A stretch of DNA of 64,000 bases, taken from NCBI RefSeq assembly GCF_028369105.1, contig NZ_JAQNDO010000001.1, positions 1,116,001-1,180,000 on the forward strand, given 5' to 3'. Each line of letters opens with the position of its first letter. The stretch's first letter is position 1. Under the pieces are notes generated by a model that had not been told where the DNA came from, ran no database searches, and worked only from the letters and a program-made list of their open reading frames with translations. The position numbers were made by a program, and so were the translations under genes. This document shows positions 1 through 8,610 of the stretch, piece after piece. The DNA is from Polyangium mundeleinium (GTDB lineage Bacteria; Myxococcota_A; Polyangia; Polyangiales; Polyangiaceae).

Positions 1-336
1 GCCTATGACACGCGCTTTCACGAGAAGATGCCGAAGCTCTTCCCGGCGCGCCCGACGATGGGCGAGGCCCTCGCCGCGATGCCGCCGGAGCAGCGCGACT
101 TCTTCTTGCTCCAGAATGCCTCGCTCCAGGCCGGTTATCTGATCCTGGCGGCCCGCGCGCTCGGGCTCGACTGCGGGCCGATGGCCGGCTTCGACCGCGA
201 CAAGGTCGACGCGGCGTTTTTTGCCGACCTGCCGTGGAAATCGATCCTCCTCGTCAACCTCGGCCATGGCGATCCGACGAAGCTCTACCCGCGCAACCCC
301 CGCCTCGATTTCGACGAGGCCTGCCGCATCGAGTAG
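1..336 (+). CDS. Nitroreductase family protein, RutE/malonic semialdehyde reductase-like (3' end only)
   Basis: The frame is open from base 1 and gives the last 111 residues of an FMN-dependent nitroreductase-fold protein. The stretch [20 protein letters not shown], then GPMAGFD and [16 protein letters not shown], then YPRNPRL and the end DEACRIE follow the C-terminal half of the RutE/HadB-type family, which reduces malonic semialdehyde or related substrates with NAD(P)H. The start lies outside the window, so length and any operon partner upstream are unknown. The next gene follows on the same strand after about 50 bp. The family call is firm; the exact substrate is not, because several nitroreductases share this ending. 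Confidence 0.85.
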   Translation, partial: AYDTRFHEKMPKLFPARPTMGEALAAMPPEQRDFFLLQNASLQAGYLILAARALGLDCGPMAGFDRDKVDAAFFADLPWKSILLVNLGHGDPTKLYPRNPRLDFDEACRIE

Positions 337-389
337 CCGGGTCCGGCGCCCGCGTTGACGAAGGTCCAGAGGCCGTCGAAGACCATCGG

Positions 390-1526
390 GTGCAGCCGGC
401 AAAGGCCACAGGCGAGCTCCTCGAATTGTTCCTGTGCGGCGACGTCATGACCGGGCGAGGCATCGATCAGGCGCTGCCGCACCCGAGCGAGCCGACCCTT
501 TACGAGCCGTACATACGGGACGCCAGGGACTACGTCGCGATGGCGGAGGACACGAACGGCCCGATCCAGCGGCCGTTCGGATTCTCCTACATCTGGGGAG
601 ACGCCCTCGCCGCGCTCGAACGAGCGGCCCCCGCGGCGCGGATCATCAACCTGGAGACCAGCGTCACGCGCAGCGACGCGTATTGGCCGGACAAGGGCAT
701 CAATTACCGGATGCACCCGGCCAACACCCCTTGCCTCACGGCCGCGGGGATCGACGTCTGCGTCCTCGCGAACAACCACGTGCTCGATTACAGCGCCTCG
801 GGGCTCCTCGAAACCCTGACGACGCTGAAGCAGGCGGGTCTGAAGATCGCGGGCGCGGGGGAAACCCTGGGCGAGGCGCGCGCGCCCGCGGTCCTCCCGC
901 TCCCCGGAGGCGGCAGGCTCCTCGTCTTCGCCTTCGGGACGGGGTCGAGCGGCATTCCCGCGAGCTGGTCCGCGACCGACGATGCCCCCGGCATCGATCG
1001 GCTCGCGGACCTGTCGGACGCGACCACGCTCCAGATCCAGGAGAGGGTACGCCGCGTCAAACGGCCAGGCGACGTCGTCGTTGCCTCCATCCATTGGGGG
1101 AGCAACTGGGGGTACGAGGTCCCGGAGGAGCATGTCCGTTTCGCGCATTCGCTCCTCGATGGCGGCGTCGACCTCATCCACGGGCACTCCTCCCACCACC
1201 CGCGGCCCATCGAGGTCTACAAGAACAAGCTCATCCTTTATGGCTGCGGTGATTTCCTCAACGACTACGAGGGAATCAGGGGCCACGTGTCCTTTCGGGG
1301 GGATCTGGTCCTCATGTACTTTCCCGTCGTGGACCCGTCCACGGGCGAGCTCGCGCGCCTCCGCATGACGCCGATGCAGATCCGACGCTTCCGGCTGCGC
1401 CGGGCCAGCCGGAGCGATGCCGTGTGGCTGCGGGAGACCCTCCATCGGATCTGCCGGGGCTTCGGCGCGCAGGTGGACCTCGACGAGGGGGGAGACCTCG
1501 TCCTCCGTGGATTTAATCGGCTTTAA
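390..1526 (+). CDS. CapA family protein (calcineurin-like metallophosphatase fold)
   Basis: A 378-residue protein of the CapA/PgsA type, linked in other bacteria to poly-gamma-glutamate capsule synthesis. Metal-site motifs appear in order: FLCGDVMTGRG near the N-terminus, NLETSVT, then LANNHVLDYS, SIHWGSNWGYEVPEEH, HGHSSHHPRP and YGCGDFLND. The frame is open back to 234, but that extension overlaps the upstream gene and has arginine-rich, shadow-like composition. The GTG at 390, a few residues before the first conserved strand, is therefore preferred. No signal peptide is visible, so it is probably cytosolic. No capsule genes (CapB/CapC) lie nearby, so a role in capsule synthesis is not supported here and the substrate stays open. 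Confidence 0.8.
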   Translation: MQPAKATGELLELFLCGDVMTGRGIDQALPHPSEPTLYEPYIRDARDYVAMAEDTNGPIQRPFGFSYIWGDALAALERAAPAARIINLETSVTRSDAYWPDKGINYRMHPANTPCLTAAGIDVCVLANNHVLDYSASGLLETLTTLKQAGLKIAGAGETLGEARAPAVLPLPGGGRLLVFAFGTGSSGIPASWSATDDAPGIDRLADLSDATTLQIQERVRRVKRPGDVVVASIHWGSNWGYEVPEEHVRFAHSLLDGGVDLIHGHSSHHPRPIEVYKNKLILYGCGDFLNDYEGIRGHVSFRGDLVLMYFPVVDPSTGELARLRMTPMQIRRFRLRRASRSDAVWLRETLHRICRGFGAQVDLDEGGDLVLRGFNRL

Positions 1527-1599
1527 CGTGCGGGGCCGACGCCGTACGGCCACCCTCGGCGGGCCTGCTCGATCGGGGTGGGCGAACGGAGGAGGCATC

Positions 1600-2826
1600 A
1601 TGTTCGAGAGGGTGAGCGCCGGAAGGCGCGCAATCGCGGCAGGCGCGATCTTGTCCGCGCTCGCGGCGTGCGGGAGCGAGGTCGAGACCGAGGCGACGGG
1701 CGCGGGGGGCGGGGGCAGCGCCTCCAGCGGAGGCACGAGCGTCTCGTCGTCATCGACCGGCGGCAGCGGCGGCAGCGGCGGCCTCCCCGCGCCCACGTGC
1801 GCGCCGGGCGAGGCCGCGATTGTCGCGGCCGTCGGATGGCAGAGCGGCCAGGTCATCGTCCATCACGAGGGCAAGTGGACCACGCCCTCCTATCCGATGC
1901 AGGGCGCGGATCGGATGACGACGTACGTGGATGTCTATGGTCACCTCGGCGTGTTCTGGACCGAGACGAGCACGGACTCCGCGCTGAGCCATTTCATGGT
2001 GACCGGCGATGGCACGAAATTCGACCTCTACGATGTCGAAGGCTGGTTCCCGCTGGTGCCGAGCCCGGTCCTCACCGTGGGCGTCTCCCTGCTCATGGGC
2101 AATGCCGGCGAAGGATCCTCCCTCGCCCATTTCGATCCGGACGCGTACGACTGGTATCCCTATCCCAAGCTGGCGCCGTTCGAACTGACCTCGGCTGTCC
2201 GGACGATCTCGGAGGGCAGCGTCCTCGGCGTGGGCCTCAGCAACCTGAACGAGCTCTGCGACGCGCAGGTCTTCTGGTCGGACGGCGGAGGCTGGACGGA
2301 GCCGCATTGCCGCGCCGACGTGAAGGTCTTCATGGGCAACGAGATCCCCGTCGCGCCTCCGCAGGCCGTCGTGCTCCCGAATGACGACGTGGTCGTCGTG
2401 TACCACGAGAGCTACGCGAGGATCGCGGCGACGCGATTCCACGACGGTGTCTGGTCGGCCCCGGAGAGCATCTCTCTGGAGATTCAGAGCCTCGAGCCTG
2501 CGATCACCGCGACCCCCGGAGGGGACGTGATCGTGGCCCTTCCCTCGACATCGGGCGCGCTCTCCGCGCTGCGCTACGTGCCCGGCGTGGGCTGGGGTGA
2601 GCTTGTCACGATCGACCCGACGGCCAGCTCCACGGTATCGATCGGCGCAGCTCCCGGCATCTGCGGCGACGACGCGCTCATCGCCTACGCCGGCGGTGGG
2701 ATCGACGGCGAGGTGCGCGTCGCGCGTCTACGCGGCGAAACGGCCGAGGTGAGCACGATCGGCTCGTTCACGGAGCAAGCCCCGAAGAACATCCGCATGA
2801 CGACGCGGCCGGGTTTCTCGCCCTGA
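1600..2826 (+). CDS. Lipoprotein with Gly/Ser linker and BNR-like repeat domain, function unknown
   Basis: A 408-residue secreted lipoprotein. The ATG at 1600 has a GGAGG ribosome-binding site just upstream and opens a signal peptide ending in the lipobox LSALAAC. A low-complexity linker (GGGGS, SSSSTGG) follows up to about residue 70. The body has repeated beta-strand segments of the type VVVVYHESYARIAATRFHDG followed by W-S-A-P, which resemble the BNR/Asp-box repeats of sialidase-like propellers, but no catalytic residues of a sialidase can be recognised. It appears to be monocistronic. The best description is a surface beta-propeller lipoprotein of unknown ligand. Confidence 0.7.
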   Translation: MFERVSAGRRAIAAGAILSALAACGSEVETEATGAGGGGSASSGGTSVSSSSTGGSGGSGGLPAPTCAPGEAAIVAAVGWQSGQVIVHHEGKWTTPSYPMQGADRMTTYVDVYGHLGVFWTETSTDSALSHFMVTGDGTKFDLYDVEGWFPLVPSPVLTVGVSLLMGNAGEGSSLAHFDPDAYDWYPYPKLAPFELTSAVRTISEGSVLGVGLSNLNELCDAQVFWSDGGGWTEPHCRADVKVFMGNEIPVAPPQAVVLPNDDVVVVYHESYARIAATRFHDGVWSAPESISLEIQSLEPAITATPGGDVIVALPSTSGALSALRYVPGVGWGELVTIDPTASSTVSIGAAPGICGDDALIAYAGGGIDGEVRVARLRGETAEVSTIGSFTEQAPKNIRMTTRPGFSP

Positions 2827-2929
2827 ATCCGGTCCCGCCTGCCCGGGATACGGGCGCGCTCCTCCATTGACGCCGCCGAGAAGGTCGCGTACGTGCGGCG
2901 TCGTACCTCTCCGAGCGAGGATCGCGCCC

Positions 2930-4684
2930 ATGTCACTTCGAGACCGGTTCTTCTCTCCGTCGGACGTCGTGGCGGACCTTCAATGGGTCCAGACGAACCT
3001 CCTCGATCCCGCGGCGCCCGAAGACATTCGCTCGCATGGCCGCGTGACCAGCGGCGACCTGCTGCGGCGCTGGTCGGCGAGCGGGCGGCGGCCGGTCCGC
3101 GACGGCATTTTTTGCCAGCGGATCTTCGGGCCCGTGAGCACGTTCCGCTGCGCGTGTGGTGCGCTGTCCGGGGAGGCGCACGCGGGCGAGACGTGCGAAC
3201 GCTGCGGCGTCCTCTGCTCCACGCCGGCGCTGCGCGAGCGTCGTTATGGCCACGTGCAGGTCGTGGGCGTCCTGCACCCCGCGCTCGCGCCCCTCGTGGC
3301 CGACGCGCTGCGTTTGTCGGCCGATCAGGTTCGAGCCATCGCGCGTTGTGAAGCGTGGCTCGACGGCGACACCGTTCGCCCGGCCGACGAGATGGATACC
3401 CACGAGAATGCCGGCGCGACGGGCCCCTCCGCGCTTTCGGCGGCGCTGGTACGCAGAGGGGCCGATCCGGCGCTCGTGGGCATCCTGATCACGCGCGCCG
3501 TCCCGCTGCCGCCGCCGGGCATGCGTCCCTTCTATGCCGATCTCGGCCCGGCCATGGTCGACCCGTGGATCGGCCCGCTCAACGAGGCCTGGCTTGCCCT
3601 CGTGCTCGCGGCGCAGAACCAGCAAAAGCTCGTCGAGCTTGCGCCGCCGCCGGTGATCCTGATGTCCCAGCAGCGCGTGGTGCAGGAGCTCTTCGAGGCC
3701 GTCGTCCACGCGACCGTGTCCCCGCCCGCGGCGACGCGCGCGTGGCCCGAGCCGAAGCCCATGGCGTCGCCCGTGCGCCTCGTGGGTGCGCCGGGCCATT
3801 TGCCGGAGGACATCGGGACCGACGTAGTGGGCCTCTTCTTCGTCGACGACGCGCGGCTCTTCGTGCAGCGGCCCCACGGCTCGTGGCTCGTCACCACCGG
3901 CGGCGACGTGCTCGCGCACGTACCCACGTGCGGCCGTCTTGCCAGGAGCGTGCATGGCGCGCGCTTGCGCATGCCGGAGTGGATTCGAGACGCGTGGGAT
4001 TGGTTCGACAGAGACGAATACTGGGACGCGGTTTCGGGCCGCGCGAGCGTGGCCGTGCTCGACCTCGATACGAAGGCGTACCTCGACACCTATCCCGCGG
4101 ACATGCCGCTGCGCTTGCTCGAGCACGACCAGCCGGAGGAGCTCGTGGTCGGCAGCGTCGCAGGTGACGCGTCGAATGGCAGCGACGACGGCGCGTCGCA
4201 GGCGCCGCGCGCCAGGCCCGCGCCCCTTCGCTGGGGCGAAGATCGGCCCGCGGTCCTGGGCAGCACGCGCGACGGCCATTTCGCCTGGGTCGGCGAGCGG
4301 GACAGCACGGCCGTCCTCGACCTCGACACGGGAATCCCGCAGCTCGACCCCGTGACGCAAACCGAAATCTCTGCGGAGGACCCCGCGGTGCGCGTGTCCT
4401 CGGAGGCCCCGTTCGAGGAAGCTTATGCCGGCGAGATGGCGACGGCGATGGGGTTGACCCCGCAGAATCGATTTCGAATCCTCCACGGCACCGGCGTGGT
4501 CAGTGACGGCGAGAAGCTCTTGTTCCGGATCGACGCGCGGATCCTCGCGGCCGCGTTCAGCCCTGCCGCCGATCGAATCGCCATTGCCACGGACGAGGAG
4601 ATCGTCCTCATCTCCGTCAGCGACACACCTGCCATCCTCGGCCGATTTGCCGCACCCGATGCGCCGCATCCGTCGTCGGCGTGA
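2930..4684 (+). CDS. RNA polymerase beta' N-terminal clamp homolog (zinc ribbon and sigma-binding coiled coil) with C-terminal beta-propeller-like region
   Basis: A 584-residue protein. Residues about 30-140 match the N-terminus of RpoC: IRSHG near 33, RDGIFCQRIFGP at 57-68, and four cysteines at 74, 76, 89 and 92 in the same C-x-C-x12-C-x2-C spacing as the beta' zinc ribbon, followed by RERRYGH. Residues about 190-262 match the beta' segment that ends in the clamp helices: TRAVPLPPPGMRPF, then GPLNEAW, KLVELAPPPVIL and QQRVVQEL. After this the polymerase core is absent; there is no NADFDGD catalytic loop. The second half has blade-like strands (WLVTTGGDVLAHV, DGHFAWVGERDS, AAAFSPAADRIAIATDEE) typical of WD/propeller repeats. 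The start has no strong ribosome-binding site. What it does is unknown; binding a sigma factor through the retained coiled coil is a plausible inference. Confidence 0.85.
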   Translation: MSLRDRFFSPSDVVADLQWVQTNLLDPAAPEDIRSHGRVTSGDLLRRWSASGRRPVRDGIFCQRIFGPVSTFRCACGALSGEAHAGETCERCGVLCSTPALRERRYGHVQVVGVLHPALAPLVADALRLSADQVRAIARCEAWLDGDTVRPADEMDTHENAGATGPSALSAALVRRGADPALVGILITRAVPLPPPGMRPFYADLGPAMVDPWIGPLNEAWLALVLAAQNQQKLVELAPPPVILMSQQRVVQELFEAVVHATVSPPAATRAWPEPKPMASPVRLVGAPGHLPEDIGTDVVGLFFVDDARLFVQRPHGSWLVTTGGDVLAHVPTCGRLARSVHGARLRMPEWIRDAWDWFDRDEYWDAVSGRASVAVLDLDTKAYLDTYPADMPLRLLEHDQPEELVVGSVAGDASNGSDDGASQAPRARPAPLRWGEDRPAVLGSTRDGHFAWVGERDSTAVLDLDTGIPQLDPVTQTEISAEDPAVRVSSEAPFEEAYAGEMATAMGLTPQNRFRILHGTGVVSDGEKLLFRIDARILAAAFSPAADRIAIATDEEIVLISVSDTPAILGRFAAPDAPHPSSA

Positions 4685-4721
4685 CGCGCGCCGAGCGGAA
4701 GGCACAGATCCTCCGCGCGCC

Positions 4722-5468
4722 ATGTCCGTCTCATCGAGCCCGATGCGTCCTGCTCTGCTCCTCCTCGTCCTCGCCTTCGCGCCCGGGTGCACCCGCCCTC
4801 TCGACGAGCCCATCACCCCTGCGAACGAAAGCAAAGAAGCACAAACCCCCGCGGCGCCGGCAGGCGCCTCCACGGCGACCGAGCTCGATCCGCGGTTCGT
4901 CCCGCTCATCGCCGCCGCGTTCCGCGACTACAAGACCTGGGCGCGTGTCGACGACGAGCTGCGCTGGGCGCCCTGGCTTTGCCGCATGCCCCAGCCGGGC
5001 CGTGCGCGCATGAGCGCTGCGGAGGACGGCGGCCACGCGCGCAAGCTTTATTCGGTGTTTGCCAAGGAGCAGCATCCCTACCCGATCATCCCTACCGCCG
5101 CGCCCGTGCCCCAGCCGTTGGGGCAGACCCTCGTCAAGGAGAGTTATCTCCCCGAGCTCATGGACAAGCCGATTCCTCAGGACGAACTCAACGCCCTCCA
5201 GGAAAAGCCCGTGACGGCCGACCATTTCAATCCGTATGTACGGGTCGGCGATCGGGTCTACCGCGCCTCGCGCCTCGCCGGGGCGTACGTCGTGCTCAAG
5301 GTCGCGCCCGAAACGCCGGGCACGGACGCGGGTTGGGTCTATGGAACGGTCACGCCCGAGGGGGAGGTGACGTCCGCAGGGCGCGTCGCGTCGTGCATGG
5401 GCTGCCACGTGAGCGCGCGTCACGAACGTGTGTTCGGGCTGGAATCCGCGAACCACGGCGACAATTGA
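4722..5468 (+). CDS. Lipoprotein with cytochrome P460-like domain and CxxCH heme-binding motif
   Basis: A 248-residue exported protein. The signal peptide RPALLLLVLAFAPGC ends in a lipobox-like cysteine; an internal ATG at 4743 is an equally possible start. The mature part reads like cytochrome P460: DYKTWARVDDE, ARKLYSVFAKE, then GAYVVLKVAPET with GWVYGTVTPEGEV, and a C-terminal CMGCH, which is the heme c attachment site. P460 proteins are periplasmic monoheme oxidases or peroxidase-like proteins. The single CxxCH fits a monoheme protein held on a membrane. It follows the polymerase-like gene by 37 bp and might share its transcript. The substrate cannot be told from the sequence. Confidence 0.65.
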   Translation: MSVSSSPMRPALLLLVLAFAPGCTRPLDEPITPANESKEAQTPAAPAGASTATELDPRFVPLIAAAFRDYKTWARVDDELRWAPWLCRMPQPGRARMSAAEDGGHARKLYSVFAKEQHPYPIIPTAAPVPQPLGQTLVKESYLPELMDKPIPQDELNALQEKPVTADHFNPYVRVGDRVYRASRLAGAYVVLKVAPETPGTDAGWVYGTVTPEGEVTSAGRVASCMGCHVSARHERVFGLESANHGDN

Positions 5469-5554
5469 ACATCCGCTGAAATCGCTGCTCCCGCGCCTTC
5501 CAATGCCGCTCCTTCGTGCTTGACAGGGGATGGCACCCGGCATAGCGGGTCTCC

Positions 5555-6265
5555 ATGAAATACGGGCTCCTGGTCGTGACGAACGTGCTGGTCTTGTTCG
5601 GGACCGGCTGTCTCGGGGCGCTTGCGGGCGGCGGCGGCCGCTCCCCGGATCCGGATATGGCGAATGCCCGGCTCGCCGAGTTCGACGCGGCCCTGGGCGT
5701 CAGCGCGCCGGTGGACCTCGCGACCGAGGCCGACGTGAAGGCGCGCGCTGCTGCGCGGGAGAAACTCTGGCTCTGCGGCGGCGACGTGGCTCCGGACGAT
5801 ACTTTCTCGAAGCACTCCTGGAAGACCTTCGCCCGCGACTATCCCGAGGCGAAGCTCACCACCTCGAAAGGCGAGCTGACGGCGGCCGAGATGCGGGCTC
5901 AGTGCGAGAAGGCGTTCACGGAATTCGAATCGGCGTCCGTCACCGCGTGTGGCATTCGACAGGTATGGGTCGAGAGCATGGCCACCCCGGGGGGCTTTAC
6001 CGATCCGAAGATTTCGCCGCCCAAGAAGCGCGGGTGGCATTTCACGCCGTGCGGCGAGACGCCTGCCGCGGCCAAGGGCCCCAAGGAAGTCGAGGCGGTT
6101 CGTCCGGAGATCATGAGCGCTTGTGGCGAGGGCACCAGCGTCCTCCTGATGCCCGCGCAGTGGGGTACGTCCTCCGAGGCGAACAAACGCGTCGTCGTGG
6201 TGGAGTGTCGACGCGAGCGTGGTGCATTCAGCGACTGGCGTGGCGGCGATCCGTCGCTGAAGTAG
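5555..6265 (+). CDS. Hypothetical lipoprotein
   Basis: A 236-residue protein starting with MKYGLLVVTNVLVLFGTGC, a short signal peptide with lipobox FGTGC. The mature part contains several cysteines (WLCGGDVAPD, MRAQCEKAF, VTACGIRQVWV, FTPCGETPAA, VVECRRE), possibly forming disulphides in the periplasm. I do not recognise the family. It lies 86 bp after the P460-like gene on the same strand and is followed by the 43-bp minisatellite, which begins 15 bp after the stop codon. The coding call rests on the signal peptide and regular codon use. Confidence 0.65.
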   Translation: MKYGLLVVTNVLVLFGTGCLGALAGGGGRSPDPDMANARLAEFDAALGVSAPVDLATEADVKARAAAREKLWLCGGDVAPDDTFSKHSWKTFARDYPEAKLTTSKGELTAAEMRAQCEKAFTEFESASVTACGIRQVWVESMATPGGFTDPKISPPKKRGWHFTPCGETPAAAKGPKEVEAVRPEIMSACGEGTSVLLMPAQWGTSSEANKRVVVVECRRERGAFSDWRGGDPSLK

Positions 6266-6280
6266 GCCGGAACGTAGGTC

Positions 6281-6580
6281 CGAGGGGGTCGCTTCGCGTC
6301 GACCCCTGCCGGTCATCGTCCACCGAGGGGGTCACCTCGCGCCGACACCCGCCGGTCATCGTGGACCGAGGGGGTCGCCTCGTGTCGACCCCCGCCGGTC
6401 ATCGTCCACCGAGGGGGTCGCTTCGCGTCGACCCCCGCCGGCCATCGTGGACCAAGGGGGTAGCTTCGCGTCGACCTCCACCGGTCATCGTGGACCGAGG
6501 AGGTTGCCTCGCGTCGACCCCTGCCGGTCATCGTCCACCGAGGGGGTAGCCTCGCGTCGACCCCCGCGGTCATCGTCGTG
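6281..6580. repeat. Seven-unit 43-bp tandem repeat (minisatellite)
   Basis: Units start at 6281, 6324, 6367, 6410, 6453, 6496 and 6539, each exactly 43 bp; the last is slightly cut. Each unit holds a GGGGTCG...CGACCCC inverted repeat able to form a 7-bp hairpin. Each ends in ATCGTCCAC or ATCGTGGAC, whose last six bases are reverse complements of each other. Units are contiguous with no spacers, so this is not a CRISPR. It fills most of the 403-bp gap between a lipoprotein gene and the AraC-type regulator. Confidence 0.9.
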
Positions 6581-6668
6581 GGCGTTGGGAGGACGATGGG
6601 GAGTCCGCGTGTCCAGCCCCGGCTCGTCCTTCTGTGCATCCAGGATCGATGCTACGATTGCATCGAGA

Positions 6669-7400
6669 ATGGGAAAACCGGCGGAGACCTCTCACGCGTG
6701 CGAATTTCAGACGCCCACGACCGGCGCCTCCGTGCAGCTCTTTCGCTCGAACGCGCGATCGTTCGCGGCCGAGAGCACCGACAACGCGCGGATCCTGGTG
6801 GGGGTGCTGCGCCGTGGCATGGTCCGCACCGAGGCGGCCGGCGGGCTCCTGGTCAGCGACGCGCGTGAAGCGCCTTGCGTGTGGATCATGCCCGCGCATA
6901 CCACGTATGCCGTCACCGCCATCCCCGGCCACGCGCCCGAGGGAAAGGGCACGCTCTCCGAGCCGCGCGGCGTCGCGCTCGCCCGCGAATACCTGCACGC
7001 CCATCCCGGCGAGCAGGTCCCCCTCGACCAGCTCGCGGCGGTCGCGGGCCTCAGCAAATACCACCTCGTCCGCGCGTTTCGCGCGGCGGTGGGAATGCCG
7101 CCGCACGCCTACCAGCTCCGGCTGCGCCTCACCCGGTCGCTTTTTTTGCTGCGGCAGGGGCAGCCGCCCTCCGCGATCGCCTACGAGCTCGGCTTCGCGG
7201 ATCAGAGCCATTACACCCGCGCGTTCCGCGCCGAGTTCGGGACGACGCCGGGCGCGTGGCTCCGGGACCTCGCCCCGCCACGCGCCCGCGCGCGCCTCGG
7301 TGATACGCCCGATCCCGCGCCTACGGGAGCGCGAGCTTGGCGAGCGACGGCTTGGCCTTCGACGGATCCGAGGCCAGCGCCGCGAACGCCGCATTCGTGA
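6669..7400 (+). CDS. AraC family transcriptional regulator
   Basis: A 243-residue DNA-binding protein. The C-terminal half has the two helix-turn-helix motifs of AraC/XylS proteins: PLDQLAAVAGLSKYHLVRAF followed by PPHAYQLRLRL, and SAIAYELGFADQSHYTRAF followed by GTTPGAWL. The N-terminal part carries VRTEAAGGLLVSDAREAP, consistent with a cupin-like sensor. The start at 6669 was chosen because the sequence before it is minisatellite. The last 80 bp overlap the end of the convergent SMP-30-like gene; the true protein may function with most of that tail disordered. Its target genes cannot be named. Confidence 0.85.
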   Translation: MGKPAETSHACEFQTPTTGASVQLFRSNARSFAAESTDNARILVGVLRRGMVRTEAAGGLLVSDAREAPCVWIMPAHTTYAVTAIPGHAPEGKGTLSEPRGVALAREYLHAHPGEQVPLDQLAAVAGLSKYHLVRAFRAAVGMPPHAYQLRLRLTRSLFLLRQGQPPSAIAYELGFADQSHYTRAFRAEFGTTPGAWLRDLAPPRARARLGDTPDPAPTGARAWRATAWPSTDPRPAPRTPHS

Positions 7401-8409
7401 TGTAGAGCGTCTCGTCGTCGACGACGAGCGAGGCCGGCGATTGCAGCGGCTCGCCGCTCGCGATGCTCTTCACCGACTTGTCCATGCCGATGCGGAGAAT
7501 CGTCTCCTTGTAATTGATCGCCACGATCAGGTCGCCCGTGCTCGGGTCCACCGCGATCCCGTCCGCGCCCGAGAGCGTGGCGCAATCCGTGGCCAGGAAG
7601 ACCTCGGGGGTGCCCGCGCTGCCATCCGCGTTCACGGGGATCTTCACGATCGAGGCGCGATCGGTATTCGTCGCGTAATACGCGTCCCCGGCGCGCACGA
7701 AGCCATTGATGCCGAGGTGGAAGTTCGTCTGCACGCCGCAGACCGTCGGGTCGGGCGTGAGTAGCATGCCCTCGACCCACTTCGAGACCGTGCCGCCGTC
7801 CTTTGATACCTTGAAGATGGCGCCGGACATCGAGTCGCTGACGAAGAGGTCGCCGGCCGCGTCGAAGCGCAGGTCGTTGTTGAAGACCATGCCCGGATCC
7901 GAGGCGAAGAGCGTCGCATCGCCGCCCGCGGGCGCGACGCGGTAAATGCCCGTCTGCGGCCCGCCCGCCGCGGTGATGTTGAGGGCGCCGTAGACCGCGC
8001 CGTCCGGACCGAGGGTCAGGCCGACGAGCGCGCCGCCATTTTGCGGGAAGGCGGGCATGGCGCCGAAAGGTGAAATCGCGCCCGTCGCGAGGTCGACCTT
8101 CAGGATCTGCCCGGTGAGCACCGCGCCGACGTACGCGACGCCGTCCTTGATGTCGAGCCCCTCGACGTATTCGCCTTTCATGGGATCAAACGCGGCGAGC
8201 ACCTCGGGGGCGCTGCTGCTCCCGCCGCCACCGCCGTCGCCTCCTTGGCCGCCCGTGCCGCCATTGCCGCCGGCGCCGCCGCTCCCGCCGGAGCCCGACG
8301 AAGAGCTTTGGGTCGAGGCGGGCGCGGGATCATCGCTGCATCCGGCGACGAGCGCCGAGGTCGAGACCAGAAACGAGACGATCGCAATCGAGAGGGAACG
8401 GCTGTGCAT
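7321..8409 (-). CDS. SMP-30/NHL-type beta-propeller lipoprotein
   Basis: A 362-residue lipoprotein. The ATG at 8409 is preceded by GAGGAG at a proper distance and opens the signal peptide SIAIVSFLVSTSALVAGC. A Gly/Ser linker (SGSGGSGGAGGNGG) follows. The body has six or so propeller blades of the SMP-30/gluconolactonase type: VEGLDIKDGVAYVGAVLTG, GLTLGPDGAVYGALNI, NDLRFDAAGDLFVSDSMSG, GADGIAVDPSTGDLIVAINY, LVVDDETLYITNAAFA. Such propellers bind calcium and lactones or serve as structural scaffolds. The mature protein should sit at the cell envelope. Enzymatic function is not shown. Confidence 0.8.
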   Translation of the reverse strand: MHSRSLSIAIVSFLVSTSALVAGCSDDPAPASTQSSSSGSGGSGGAGGNGGTGGQGGDGGGGGSSSAPEVLAAFDPMKGEYVEGLDIKDGVAYVGAVLTGQILKVDLATGAISPFGAMPAFPQNGGALVGLTLGPDGAVYGALNITAAGGPQTGIYRVAPAGGDATLFASDPGMVFNNDLRFDAAGDLFVSDSMSGAIFKVSKDGGTVSKWVEGMLLTPDPTVCGVQTNFHLGINGFVRAGDAYYATNTDRASIVKIPVNADGSAGTPEVFLATDCATLSGADGIAVDPSTGDLIVAINYKETILRIGMDKSVKSIASGEPLQSPASLVVDDETLYITNAAFAALASDPSKAKPSLAKLALP

Positions 8410-8610
8410 GGTCGTAAGCTCCTCGTCGACGCGGGGGAGAGGTGCGCGCCGACGAGGGGCAAGATGCATCCAGCGAGGCGCGGCGTATGGACGCGCCTTG
8501 CGCCCCCGCGAAAAAGCGTGAAATCGCGGCGTTCGAGGGCGCGAAGGTGGCTCGGGCGGGCGCGGCGCGGGCCGGCGGAGGGGCCGTTTGGAAGAATCTT
8601 GCGGAGGCCC

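Noticed and set aside
31-389. N-terminal extension of the CapA-like protein back to 234
   Set aside because: It overlaps the nitroreductase end and reads as Pro/Arg-rich shadow; GTG at 390 sits properly before the first conserved strand.
2933-4909. 658-codon minus-strand frame opposite the polymerase-like gene
   Set aside because: Arg/His/Gly-rich translation with no domain or signal; it is a GC-driven shadow of a clear plus-strand homolog of beta'.
6281-6580. CRISPR array
   Set aside because: The 43-bp units are directly joined, with no spacers between repeats, and no cas genes are in the window.
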